Positions 35,646 through 46,262 of a stretch of 64,000 nt of DNA are shown in pieces. Position 1 is the first letter of the stretch, and each line of letters opens with the position of its first letter. Source of the DNA: Pegea sp. RAD2-039 (Eukaryota; Chordata; Thaliacea; Salpida; Salpidae). Below the pieces are notes generated by a model. It worked only from the letters and a program-made list of their open reading frames with translations, was not told the DNA's origin and ran no database searches. Both the position numbers and the translations under genes were made by a program. Location of the stretch: assembly GCA_034620365.1 (NCBI GenBank), contig JAQGEQ010000159.1, forward strand, positions 1-64,000. The letters run 5' to 3'.

Positions 35646-35830
35646 ACAGTTTATTTAACTGATTTACTAAACTAAATTTCGTTGAAAAATATTTCAACTC
35701 AAAAATTGGATCAAATAACTATAAACAATAATTCCTAAATAATCCATTGTTAGTTTTCATGATATATTACTTTGTCGCAATCTAGAGTTTGTGGTATCAA
35801 CTTCAAACGAATTCTTTTTTAAAGTTGTTA
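35646..35830 (+). repeat. Arm module (hairpin-D), solo
   Basis: Perfect hairpin GTTGAAAAATATTTCAAC (35,681-35,698), TCAAAAATTGGATC and a D box (GCAATCTAGAGTTTGTGGTA, about 35,778-35,797). This is one of the cleanest copies of the hairpin and D box. Confidence 0.7.
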
Positions 35831-36349
35831 TAAAATCTTTAGAAATTATCTACGATTAAATAATTTCTTTTTCTTTAAAAATATTTAATACTTACATATT
35901 AAACTTACAATAAGATAAAACTTGTAACAATGTTTATGTAATTCAAATAAATGTATAGTATGCGCAAAAACAGTCACAAAAGTAATTCTAAAATTATATA
36001 TTTTAAAACAAGATAAAAATGTTCTTTGAAAATTTATGGTTTTTTTTCTTTCACTAATACAAAAACACTTATTGATTGATAAGATAAATAAATACATCTT
36101 TCAAATTTTGGATCTAAAATCGGTAAAATTTACAAAATCATAATTATCTTTGGTTGTAAATCAGCCTTGAGAAAAAAAAAATCAATTTTTTTATTTGAAA
36201 GAAGATTGCGGTTTTAGCAAATAATATGCATCCTTCTATCAATTGAAATGTTCAAGAAAATTTTATTATTAGAATTTTAGTCTTATTTTAACTTTTAAAT
36301 TTGTGTGAAATGACTATTTTCATTAATTTAATTTACGAAATTTTACTTT
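35831..36349. other. Unassigned AT-rich stretch
   Basis: A 70-codon frame lies at 35,885-36,097 (minus), but it has no copy elsewhere and no supporting context. I see no repeat box. Confidence 0.35.
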
Positions 36350-36510
36350 TTGTAACCGAGATATTCTTTACGCTAGATGACGCAAAATAAAAACAAAAAA
36401 AATATATATCTTGGTTTTTGAACTTGTAATAGAAAGCTAATTTTTTATAAACTTTAAAAGATATTCAAATTCTTAAAATTACTTTTGCGTTTACATACTC
36501 ATCAAATAAA
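36350..36510 (+). repeat. W repeat, copy 2, with A2 box
   Basis: It matches 26,380-26,545. The A2 box CGCTAGATGACGC (36,371-36,383, minus) differs from the best CTCF-like form by one internal change (G to A). Confidence 0.6.
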
Positions 36511-36646
36511 TTTTTAGATTATCAAATACTATGAAGTTAATCACTTTTTATAATAATAACTAATTTCAGTTGTTTAATCTATTTTCAAGATAAACATTAT
36601 AATGCTTCGAAATCATATTAAGATTGAAATATTTTTTATGTTTGAT

Positions 36647-36662
36647 AGCGCACTATAGTGGA
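36647..36662 (+). promoter_or_regulatory. A box, decayed
   Basis: AGCGCACTATAGTGGA sits after AATATTTTTTATGTTTGAT, an arrangement seen at 9.63 kb (CATATAGCGCCCACTAGCGG). The core has lost two positions. Confidence 0.35.
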
Positions 36663-36819
36663 AATGAAAACTTCAAATAGAATTACAGTTTTTAACAAAA
36701 GTTTATCAAATTTTTTTGAAAATGTTTACAGCTGATCTCTAGCAATAATTTTATGTATACTGTAAATTATATTTACAGTTTTAGAAATTTAAAAGTTTCT
36801 TTATCTATTTTATTGCAGG

Positions 36820-37110
36820 TACAAAACTTTTTTCACTTTTTAGTGACATGTTTGAATTCATATTCACAAAATCAAACTTGCTTCTAAATAAGTAACTTTT
36901 TTATTATGAATAGCTTAGATAGAAAGCAAAAAATCTTTATTTTTAAATACTTAATCAAAAAATAATATTATTTTCTTTTTACTCTGTGCGCCACCTATCG
37001 GTTAGTGTATTTAGGTTACAACAACAAATATTCAGAAACATAATTAGTATTTTATTGAACTACTTTAATGAATTGTACAATTTGTAGATTGGTGGATGTT
37101 TTGTACAACA
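36820..37110 (+). repeat. L repeat, partial copy, with A2 box
   Basis: It begins in TTTATTGCAGGTACAAAACT, continues with TTTTTAGTGACATG, and reaches the A2 box GCGCCACCTATCGGTTA (36,988-37,004) and GTTACAACAACAAATATTCA. The front half of L, with its hairpin, is missing. One base of the A2 core is changed (TATCGG for TAGCGG). Confidence 0.65.
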
Positions 37111-37189
37111 AAGCAAAATAAATTTTTCTTTGTGTTTCTCATTATCAAAAAATAATTATTAGGCTTTTTTTGTAAATATTTTTAATACA

Positions 37190-37690
37190 GAATTAAATCG
37201 TTAAAAATCAAATTTTAGATTAACTAAATTTTCCAAATGCCAAATAAAACCTTATATAAAAAATAGTTTCCACAGTGAACAAAATTTCTGATGTTAACTG
37301 GAAAAATAATTTTGGTTAAATAACATAATTCTAATTATAGATTACAACATTGCTTTAAATTTATTCTAATCAATAATCACAGAATCACTTTATCTGGCAT
37401 TTTAAACGTGTAATTATTAATTTATTAATTATGAATATTAATTTTGCCGCTTAGTTTTCTATTTGAACTAGAATTCTGAGTAGAAATACTTAGTTTGCTC
37501 AAAAAAAAGTTGTTATTCGTAATTATTAAATGCAATTATATTAAAGGTGTACATCAATGAAATAAACCTCTAAGTATAAATTTTTTGTATATCAACTTTT
37601 GTACAGAATAAAAACTCAAGATATTCAACTTATTTAATAAATGAAGTTTTGTTGAAAAGTATTTTAACTCTAAATTGTTAAGCAGCTAAA
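37190..37690 (+). repeat. M (partial), N copy 2 and arm hairpin
   Basis: AATTAAATCGTTAAAAATC starts an M fragment (37,190-37,300). N follows (37,310-37,680, GCCGCTTAGTTTTCTATTTG), and the arm hairpin GTTGAAAAGTATTTTAAC is at 37,651-37,668. The order M-N-arm repeats that at 7.4-8.8 kb, with less sequence between M and N. Confidence 0.65.
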
Positions 37691-37965
37691 AACCAAAATA
37701 CTGATTGAAATAGTTTTCACCTTTTGCTCATGTGGCAAGCCAACAAATAATTAAGATGATTTTATTGAGTTTTTTGTTGAATATTTTCCCTTGAGTTAGT
37801 ATCTGTAATTACGCATAAAATTTTCAGTTTCAATAGAATTGTTAGAATTTTGAAGAATGAATGAAACAACAACTAAAGCTAATTACATCATTAATTTGAT
37901 TGAGTAACTGAAATACAAACTTTTGTTATTTGTAGAAATAATTTAACTTAATTTTTATTTGTATA

Positions 37966-38285
37966 AAAAATTGTATTGAATTGCCGAAAATAAAAAATGA
38001 ATATGAAGAAGTTTAAAAGAGAATTTCTCCTAGCAAACGGAATTGTAAAATATCGAGTAATCTTAAGAAAGATGAAATTCGTATCAATTCTTCCGATGAA
38101 TAAACCTTGTTTGATAAACAGATGCAAATATGTATCTTCCAAATATATTATATTTCAATTTTGCTTGTTGCTTCACTCTTCATTTATACACTTATATAAT
38201 ATCGACATAAAATCTGATGTTTGTGGCGTCGTTAAATGTTGCTCATTTTATAAATACATTTTTAATTTTATTGAAAATATTATTG
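37966..38285 (+). repeat. T repeat, copy 2, with B-C module
   Basis: It matches 23,222-23,530. The B hairpin (38,120-38,137, AGATGCA-AATA-TGTATCT) keeps pairing through a G-T wobble. The longest open frame of the window (110 codons, 37,997-38,329, plus) runs through it. In copy 1 the front half is out of frame and stopped, so conservation of the back half is best explained by nucleotide similarity. Confidence 0.75.
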
Positions 38286-38289
38286 TGAT

Positions 38290-38592
38290 CAGGATATTAT
38301 TGGTTTGCTTTAAAATTAGATATCAGTAAAATAATTAATTTACTTTTTTTAGTTCATAAAAGCTAATTTAAAATTATTCAAACTCTAAACTATTTGTAGT
38401 AAGCTTGTAAATGGAGATTTTATTAAGCTAAAATAAAAAAAGTGTAATTAAAAAAATTGTTGCTAAAAAAGATAGAAAAACATAACATAATTTTATTCAC
38501 TATATGTATATAAACGAAATATTTTGACTATTGTTTGGAAAAAATTGCTTAAAAAGCTAAACGGTTAATTATGATAAAGAACAAACAACTTG
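38290..38592. other. Unassigned linker
   Basis: AT-rich, no box recognised. It ends at the sharp left edge of duplication 3 (38,593). Confidence 0.4.
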
Positions 38593-38639
38593 TAATGATT
38601 AATTTTCATGTTTACTTTTCAAAAAAACTTTTCTGAAAC

Positions 38640-41390
38640 TATTTCCAGAAATATTTTGAAGATTAAACCAACAGTATTTCTAAGACTTATAATACTCACA
38701 ATTTAAAAACAAAAAAAAGATCACATGACTGTTGACTTAGTTTTTTAAAAACCTCAACCTGTTAGAATCGCAACAAATAAATTTCTGTTGAAACATCAAA
38801 GTAACTTTAAATTAAATAAAACTTCGTAACAAACTTACTTTTAATCTATTTTTAATCTTAACCTACTTTTGTTTACTACGAAAATAGATTTATAGTCAAG
38901 TTTTCTTATCAACTTAAAATCGATTTTTATATTTCAGCATTATCTGTCAACAAGAAGTTTATTATTGAAACTAGAAAATTTTAATCGTTTGAACTTGATC
39001 CCACAAACACTAGATTTCAGAAAAGTTTATAAATAATAAAAAGTACATTAAAACTTGAAACTATAAGCTTGATAAAACTGTTTCGAAATTTGGAGTTGAA
39101 TTAGTTTTCAGCGAAATTAAAATTAAGTAGAATAACTTGAGTTTCTATTCTCTACAACAAATAACAAAAAAGTAATTTAGTTCAAAGCTTGTAAACATAT
39201 AGTTACTGACAACGTGATAGAATTTTTAGGAATAAAAAACTTATATTTCAACAAAATTAGTATACTACTTATATTCTAGATAAAAAAAAGTAAAATTAAT
39301 CAGCAAAATATATATTTTTTTGTTTTATATTATTTAACGGAAATCAATCAGTATCAGTTCAACAAATCTCTTTTTAATAATCATAAAAGTTCAAATCAAT
39401 CGACAAATATCAAGAAATTTGAACATTTTTGTTTGTAAGATGAGGAATCATATATTATTTTTTCGTTTACAGAATTGTAAACGTTTTAATTATTTAAGGT
39501 TAATAATCTAATTTAAAAATAGTAAATTTTTTACTAATATCAACTATCAATTTATTTTGAATTATTAACATTGACAGTTATATTATAGTTAATAATTTAA
39601 TGAAAAATATTTTTATTTCGAAATAAGAACTTTGAGGAAAAACTAAAACTTTAAATTAGATTATCATTTTCAATTGCTGATCTTACAAGAAACCAACTAC
39701 TAAAGACCTGTAGTCCTTATTCTAATGCTTTGAAGATTTTAGATAAAAGCATTTAAAGTTTTTGGTAAAAAGTAACCTGAAAAAGTAAACATGAACCAAT
39801 CTACAAATTATAAAAATCTGTAAAATATTTTAACAGAAGACTATTGAAGGTTTAAATATTTGTTGTTGTGCGAACCTTACAAAATAAATTATGAACCATT
39901 TTTATTTCATATCTGAAAAACTAAAAATATTTGAAAATTTAAATTACACTTCTACAAAGAAGATGTAAACATCAAGCAATCAAAAAATTAAGTAAAAGAA
40001 AATTAAAATATTTGATAATCAGATGCAAAAGTGCATCTTCCAAATAAATAGGTCGATGGAGAATTAGTAACTAAACGTCTTCACTTACTCGTTAGCTTTA
40101 CGGTCTTATATTATCTTCATTCAATCTTATGCTTGTGGTATCGGTAAATTTTTCGATTGCTGTATTCAATCGATAATGTTATTGATAATATCATTTTTAG
40201 CTGAACTTCTATTTAAACGGTTTTTTGTATTTCTTTATTCTTCTCAATGAATAATTTTGTTATTTATAATTATGGTTATATAATATTGAATTCTAATTTA
40301 AACTGAATGTTGTATAGTGTAACTAGTATTTTAAAAATTTAAAATAAATAGTACATTGGTAAGTGTGGTTATTTAAAAACTGTATTGTTTTAGAAAATGT
40401 AAACAAGTAAGATCTACGAGATAAATCTACAAAAAACAAATCAACTGTTTCTTTTTCCGCTACTTGGCGCTAGACGGTATCTTATGAAAAAAATCTTTAA
40501 AAATATATTATTTTTTTATAATTTTAATATTTTTTTGGTATTACTTTCAGCTTACAGAAAATATTATCTAACATATTTCAATATTTTCATTTTTTATTAA
40601 TCTAGAAAAGGTTAGTAATTCATATATTTTCCAATCATAAAAGTTATTTTTACTCTTTGTAAATTAATATATCGAAAGAAAAAATTCACAACTTTTAAAA
40701 CTTTAGAAACACAATAATATTTTTTGATATTTCATCTCATGATAGAAAAAACAGAATTGCCGAGCTGATATTTAATGATTTCGATTAAATGATAATAAAA
40801 AGCAAAATACTAGTTTTGCTGAATGAAAAGTTTTCAATTATTAAAAAATCTGTCATATTTCCAATAACATGTTTACAAACATATTTTGTGATGAATAATA
40901 ACTCAAGTTATTAAACTTATTTATTATTTACAGTTTCGTTGTAAAGTACTTTAACTACAAATTTTAAAACTTTGCAATCCTTTACGAAAGATTGAGTTTT
41001 ATTTTACTTTTTATTTCTTATAAACGTTGTTGCAATCTGAAGTGTATGGGATCAAGTTCAAATGAAACTAATTTTATAATTTTATTGATAAGCATTTTGT
41101 TGAGAAATATTGTTCAAATAGAAAATTTGATTTAAAGTTGATAAGAAAATTTATTTTAAGTTTACTATTATATACACAAAATTAGTTTAATTTTTCTTAT
41201 GAAGTTTTATTTATTTCAGATTTAAATTTACTTCTAATTAGAAGACTAAAATTAAAAATGATCAATCGTACTGACGATGAAAAATTAAATCAAAAGCTAT
41301 GTGAATTTTTGTTTTTAAAAATGAGAGTACTGTAGGACTTAGAAATCATTTTCGTTTGATCTTCAAACTAATTTGCAATTCATACAAACT
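38640..41390 (+). mobile_element. Foldback-like element IV, complete with E boxes
   Basis: Left arm, inverted: E (about 38,715-38,735, AAGATCACATGACTGTTGAC), D (about 38,990-39,015, ACTTGATCCCACAAACACTA) and hairpin relic (39,095-39,112). Core: B hairpin (40,021-40,038, perfect), C (about 40,125), A1 (40,457-40,477) and F (40,754-40,800). Right arm: palindrome (40,942-40,953), D (about 41,030-41,065) and E (about 41,260-41,320). Both arms share ACTCAAGTTATT at the inner edge and GTTGATAAGAAAA after D, showing an inverted repeat of at least 300 bp. The hairpin-to-hairpin span is about 1.85 kb. No coding frame. Confidence 0.7.
40457..40477 (+). promoter_or_regulatory. A1 GC-rich box
   Basis: CCGCTACTTGGCGCTAGAC followed by GG. 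The B hairpin starts 436 bp upstream and the right palindrome 485 bp downstream, the same spacing as in elements II, V and VI to within about ten bases. Confidence 0.5.
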
Positions 41391-41546
41391 ATTAAAGTAA
41401 TTTATCTAGAGATTATTAATGTTCTAGATATTTCTTCTAAGCCAAGATATTCTATTTGCTAGAGAACGCAAACGATAAAAGCAAAAAGTTAAAATTAATG
41501 TTTTTATCTATTAATGTCATAATTTTATATATATAATATTTTAAGT

Positions 41547-41990
41547 TATTTTCTTGCTTAATGATCACACAAGAATAAGTTTTGAATTATTATTTATTTT
41601 CCCAAGATTGAAGTAAACGCTTACAACTTGTAATGTATTCTATTAAACTATTAATGATATTTTGTTTGTGTTTTCTTCACTTTTATTAGATTTTTATAAT
41701 TATTACTGCAAGTTTGAATTTGCAGTAAGTTTTAATGTAAAAAGTCGCAAAAGAAACTTTCTGGAAAATCTGAAAAAAAATCTATAAAACTAAAAAGACC
41801 GTTAGTTTCTCTTTTTGTTTTTAAAATCAAATATAAAATAAACTGTTAAAAAAAGTTAAAATAAATAATTAAATTTCATAAATTATTTTTAATAGAAGAT
41901 AAATTTTTTGACTTCAATGTTTTGAGATAATTTAAAAACTTTTGATAACGATCAATCTATGAAAATACTAAAAAACTTTTTATAAAAGTT
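41547..41990 (+). repeat. V repeat, form with 148-bp insertion
   Basis: Compared with 25,250-25,590, extra sequence lies between ACAACTTGTAA and AAATCTATAAAA (about 41,636-41,783). The extra part holds a perfect 9-bp hairpin TTACTGCAA/TTGCAGTAA (41,703-41,728). The 54-kb copy has the same extra sequence. Confidence 0.75.
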
Positions 41991-42090
41991 CTCATCCACT
42001 TTTTTTAAAAAGCCATTCTCTGTTGTTTTCATGATTTTTTTGATCAATTTTTATTTAATTCAGATTTTAATTTGATCTACTTCGATGATT

Positions 42091-42703
42091 AAAATTAAAA
42101 ATGATCAGTCGTACTGACGATCAAAAATTAAATCAAAACCATGTGACTTTTTGTTTTTAAAAATGAAACTTTTATAAGACTCACGGATTATTTTCGTTTG
42201 ATCTTCAAAATAATTTACAAATCATTAAAGTAATTTGTCAAGCGAATAATTAATGTGTAAGAACGTAAACGATAGAAGCAAAAAGTTAAAATTAATGGGT
42301 TTTTAACTAATTTTAAAGATTTAATTTAAACTGCATACACTATTCTTATTATCAAAGTTACATTTGGATTTAACTATAGAAAAATATATTCTTTAACAGT
42401 TAAAATTGATTTTAGTAAACATTAGGTCAAATATTATATATACAATTTATATTTGTTAAATTTGTGTTTACAGTTGCTGTATTACGATTTATTTAACTAC
42501 GATTAATCGTTTACACTAAACTAGGAGCTTTTGTATTCCTCAGAGTTAATTTACAACTTTAACAAAGTTCATGATATTCAGTGGCGAAATAAATGTAGAT
42601 TATTTGATGATGAGATTTAACTAAATTTTATTTTAAATAAAATACAATCTGTGTATTTCTTACTTATGAAAAATACTTAGTTGATAAACAGATGCAAAAG
42701 AGA
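42091..42703 (+). repeat. E box, J segment and cut B hairpin
   Basis: An E box (GATCAGTCGTACTGACGATC, 42,102-42,121, a nearly symmetric hairpin) leads into J (42,250-42,660, palindrome 42,499-42,510). The stretch 42,261-42,702 is almost identical to 46,620-47,061. The B hairpin begins at 42,690 (AGATGCAAAAG) but is cut after its loop and joined to G-repeat text. Confidence 0.8.
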
Positions 42704-43460
42704 ATTCAAAAGATTGAAACAGATATTAGTGATGCCATCAATAATTATCTTTGATTAACTGAAGGTTAACTTATTGAAAATTTTGTAACATTATCAGTTA
42801 TATCTGTACAAAAAAGTAAGGAAGTTGTTTTTATGTCATTTTTTCTGCATTATAGAAACTCAAATTAATTAACCTCTTTACTAAATGAATTTTCATTGAA
42901 CAATGTTTCAACTCCAAATTAGGTTTTTAACAACCGTTGATTTTTCGAGAAAAGTTTTTATGATTTTTGATTCTTTATCACTTTGTCGTAATCTAAAGTT
43001 TGTGGGGTCAAATTTAAACAAATTTATTTTTACAATTTTAATATAAATTTGTTGTTGATAAACAATGTATTTTTGTAAAGGTTTAAATAAAACATTTTGT
43101 ATCAAAAATTTGTTTACTCATTAAATAACTTACAAGTTAAAAACTTTTTAAACAAACTTCTCTTTCATTTTAATTTAATTATTTATCTTTTAATTAGTTT
43201 AAAATTTTCTATCTCGTTTACATTTCTAGGACAACAACCAACAGACTTTATCGTTTTTGCTTAATTCTGTTTTTGTTTAAATGAAAACTAATTTACAATT
43301 AAAGGACAATCAATCCAAATTTGTAAAATATTACACTTGAAACCTTTGTTAGTTTAAACTTACTTCTTTATAAAAATTTGTAATTTTCTTTTAGTTGTAA
43401 ACTTCAGTAAAACAAGTTTTAAGAAATTTTATTCTAGGGTATAAAAGAAATTGTTGAAAA
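42704..43460 (+). repeat. G repeat, copy 2
   Basis: Nearly identical to 59,430-60,170. It has GATATTAGTGATGCC, the arm hairpin ATTGAACAATGTTTCAAC (42,895-42,912), a D box (TAATCTAAAGTTTGTGGGGT, about 42,989-43,008) and ACAACAACCAACAGACTTTA. It is cut at its right end in a 7-bp hairpin ATTGTTG-AAAAA-CAACAAT (43,450-43,468), beyond which Q text begins. Confidence 0.8.
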
Positions 43461-43469
43461 ACAACAATG

Positions 43470-44010
43470 CAATGAACTTCTAATGTAAATAATCTTTATT
43501 TCTTTATTTCTACAAAATAAAAACTAAATTCACTCAATTTATTTACTAATTAAACTTCTGTAGAAAAGTGTTTCAACTCAAAATTAAAAAAAAAACTAGA
43601 ATTATGCTATCAAGAAAATTAGATAATTGTACTTTTCCTTTAATATATCCAATGTAAAGTTTGTGGGATCAAGTTCAAGATAAATATATTTTTTAAATTT
43701 TAATAAAAAACTTCTTGTCGACAAATAATACTCAAATCAAATTTGACTTTATAGTTAATACATAAATGTTATCAATATTTTTCTATTATAAAACAAAATA
43801 TTGTTTAACACTGTAATCAGTTCATAAATAATTTTTTTATGGCATTCTCTTTGTGTCGAGATTAAAGTTATTCTTACTTTATGCTTAAATTGAAAACTAG
43901 TTAGTCGTGCTGAAGATGAAAAGTTAAATCAAAAGCCATGTGACCTTGTATTTTTAAATTGTGAGTACAATAAGACTAAGGGATTCTTTTTGTTTGATCT
44001 TTAAAATATT
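43470..44010 (+). repeat. Q repeat and E box, plus
   Basis: 43.48-43.80 is the reverse complement of 25.84-26.11 kb: hairpin (43,559-43,576), D box (AAAGTTTGTGGGATCAAGTT, about 43,658-43,677). An E box follows (TTAGTCGTGCTGAAGATGAA, then AGCCATGTGACCTTG near 43,935). Confidence 0.7.
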
Positions 44011-44540
44011 TTCGAAAACACATTAATGACATTTAAGTCTATCTTCTATGAACCTTATGTTTTTGGTGTTTTAAAAAACAAAATATTGTGGAAGAAAGGT
44101 TTCTCTGTTTAAAAAATATAAAATAGTAAAAAAAAAGTCCTGTGTGTACAAAATTGAAAATAGATTATTTAAAACAATTTCGTTTTTTTGTAAAATCTTT
44201 ACTTAAATAAAAATCTTTTTATAACATTTCTTTTTGTTTAATAATTAAGCAGTTCCAACTAAAAGGGGCTTAATAAGAGGCAAAAGTCAAAATAGTTGGA
44301 ATTTCTAATCAAATTTAAGTAAAAATTCGAAAAGATTTAAAAGATAAAATCTAAAATCTAAAGTTTAATTTAAAACTTCATTTAGAATTTAGTTTTTTTA
44401 AAAGTGCTTTGTTATAATTCAATAAATTTATTGTTGATATTTTTAACAAATCTTGACAAATTAAACTTTACTCTTTCACAAATATTTGACTTTAATAAAG
44501 TACTCAGAAAATTCAAATTAACTAATAATAGAAAACATCT
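44011..44540. other. Unassigned AT-rich stretch
   Basis: After the E box the text (TCTATCTTCTATGAACCTTA) resembles that after the E box at 11.87 kb and then fades. No gene is seen. Confidence 0.4.
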
Positions 44541-44543
44541 TTG

Positions 44544-44553
44544 ATGACGTCAT
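44544..44553. promoter_or_regulatory. CRE-like palindrome
   Basis: ATGACGTCAT is the consensus bound by CREB/ATF-type bZIP factors. A longer version is at 35,120 and a shorter TGACGTCA at 20,517. In DNA this AT-rich three sites are noticeable, but use as regulators is not shown. Confidence 0.3.
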
Positions 44554-44559
44554 ACATAA

Positions 44560-44820
44560 AACAACTACCATCATAATAATATTTAGTAGCAAATTTTTAG
44601 TCTTTTAAGTAAAGAAATATTCTATAGAACAATTTTGTGATTTACAAAATTAAAATAACTGATGAAAATAAGATATTCTTAAACAATTATACATAACTTG
44701 AAGTAGTAATAACTTTCAATAGGTTATGGTTTAGTAACTAAACGCAAAAGTAATATTAAGATTGAAATATTTTTTTTAAGTTTGCTAGTATAAATAATAT
44801 AAATTGTATATAATATTCGA
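44560..44820. other. Linker like 36.49-36.65 kb, A box lost
   Basis: AAACGCAAAAGTAATATTAAGATTGAAATA matches text that precedes the decayed A box at 36.65 kb in two short blocks. Where that box would be, the sequence reads GTTTGCTAGTATAAA. Confidence 0.4.
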
Positions 44821-45030
44821 GCTAATGTTTACTAAAATAAACATGAACTGTTAAAGAATATTTTTTTATAGTCAAAAGCAAATGTAATTTTAATAATATA
44901 AATAGCATAAACAGCTTAAATTAAATCTTTAAAATGGTTAAAAATTCATTAACTATAAGTTTTTGCTTTTATCGTTTGCATTCTCTAGCAAATAAAATAT
45001 CTTTGCTTAGAACAAATATCTAATACTTTA
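44821..45030 (-). repeat. J segment, partial, minus
   Basis: TATAATATTCGAGCTAATGT, CTGTTAAAGAATA and TTTTTGCTTTTATCGTTTGC are the reversed J anchors. The palindrome half is missing. Confidence 0.6.
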
Positions 45031-45043
45031 GTAGCTGATGGAT

Positions 45044-45097
45044 AAATTATTTGTATGATTTGTAAATTATTTTTATGATTTGTAAATTATTTTGAAG
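45044..45097. repeat. 20-bp tandem repeat
   Basis: AAATTATTTGTATGATTTGT, AAATTATTTTTATGATTTGT and a partial third unit. It falls exactly where minus arms carry the single phrase before GAAGATCAAACG. Confidence 0.7.
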
Positions 45098-45510
45098 ATC
45101 AAACGAAAATCATTTCTGAGTTTAAACAAATCTCATTAAAACAAATAGTCAAATGGCTTTTGATTTATATTTTCATCTTCAGAACGATTGATCACTTATA
45201 ATTTTAGTCATCGAAGTAGAAATAAATTTAAATCTAAATCAAATAAAACTTGATAAGAAAAATTAAACTAATTTGGTTTGTATAATAGTAAACATACAAT
45301 AAATTTTCTTATCAACTTTCAAATCAAATTTTTAATTGGAAAAATATTAGTCAACAAATTGCTTATCAATAAAATAATATAATTAGTTTCATTTGAACTT
45401 GATCCCATACACTTCAGATTGCAACAACGTTTATTAGAAGTGAAAAGTAAAATAAAACTCAATCTTTCTTACAGGATTGCAAAGTTTTTATATTTGAAGT
45501 TAAAGTACCT
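45090..45510 (-). repeat. Arm module, minus
   Basis: E (AGTCAAATGGCTTTTGA, near 45,148), D (GAACTTGATCCCATACACTT, about 45,396-45,415) and a damaged palindrome (TTAAAGTACCTTACAAC, near 45,500). Confidence 0.7.
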
Positions 45511-45514
45511 TACA

Positions 45515-46262
45515 ACAAAACTAAATGAAATTATTTTTTTCGTCACTTCTTCTATACAATAGAAACTCAAGTTAATTAATCTCTTTACTAATAGAATTTC
45601 CGTTGAACAAAATTTTAACTCCAAATTATGTTTTTAATAACCATTGATATTTTGTTAAAGTTTTCGTAATTTTTTATTATTTATCACTTTGTCTAATCTA
45701 GAGTTTGTTGGGTCAAGTTTAAACGAATTTATTTTCATAATTTTAATATTAATTTTTGTTAATAAACAATGTATTTTTGTAAACGTTTTTATAAAACATT
45801 TTATATCAAATATATGTTTACTCACTAAAAAAATTAAAAGTAAAATCTGTTTAGTAAAAACTTCTTTTTTTTAATATAAATTTAATTATTCGTTTTTTAA
45901 AAAAAATAAAATTTTCTATCTCGTTTGCATTTCTAGTACAACAACCAACAGACTTATTCATTTTTACATATTCTATTTTTCATTAAATCAAAGCTAATTT
46001 ACAATTAAAGGACAATCAATCCATATTCGTAAAATATTACACTTGAAACCCTTGTTAGTTTAAACTAACTTCTTGATAAAAATTTGTAATTTTCTTTTAA
46101 TTGTAAACTTCAGTAAAACAGGTTTTATGAAATTTCATTTTAGAATATAAAAGAAATTGTTAAAAAATTCTTTCTTAATGGATGTTAGTCAGCAATCAAT
46201 AACTATAAAAGCTTTCTTAAAAATTTTATAAATCAATTTTTGTTTACAGATTTATTTATATT
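45515..46262 (+). repeat. G repeat, copy 4
   Basis: It lacks the GATATTAGTGATGCC start but has the arm hairpin relic (45,602-45,619), D box (CTAGAGTTTGTTGGGTCAAG, about 45,697-45,716) and ACAACCAACAGACTTATTCA. It continues to TTAGTCAGCAATCAATAACT, matching copy 3 to about 60,285. A 61-codon frame is just D-box text. Confidence 0.75.

Larger units (their letters stand above)
38593..42090 (+). repeat. Segmental duplication 3, copy a
   Basis: Nearly identical to 51,209-54,706; differences seen by eye are scattered single bases. The left edge is sharp: TAATGATTAATTTTCATG is preceded by unrelated sequence in the two copies. It contains foldback-like element IV (about 38.64-41.39 kb) and a V repeat. 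On the right the two copies stay related beyond 42,090, but less closely. Confidence 0.9.
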
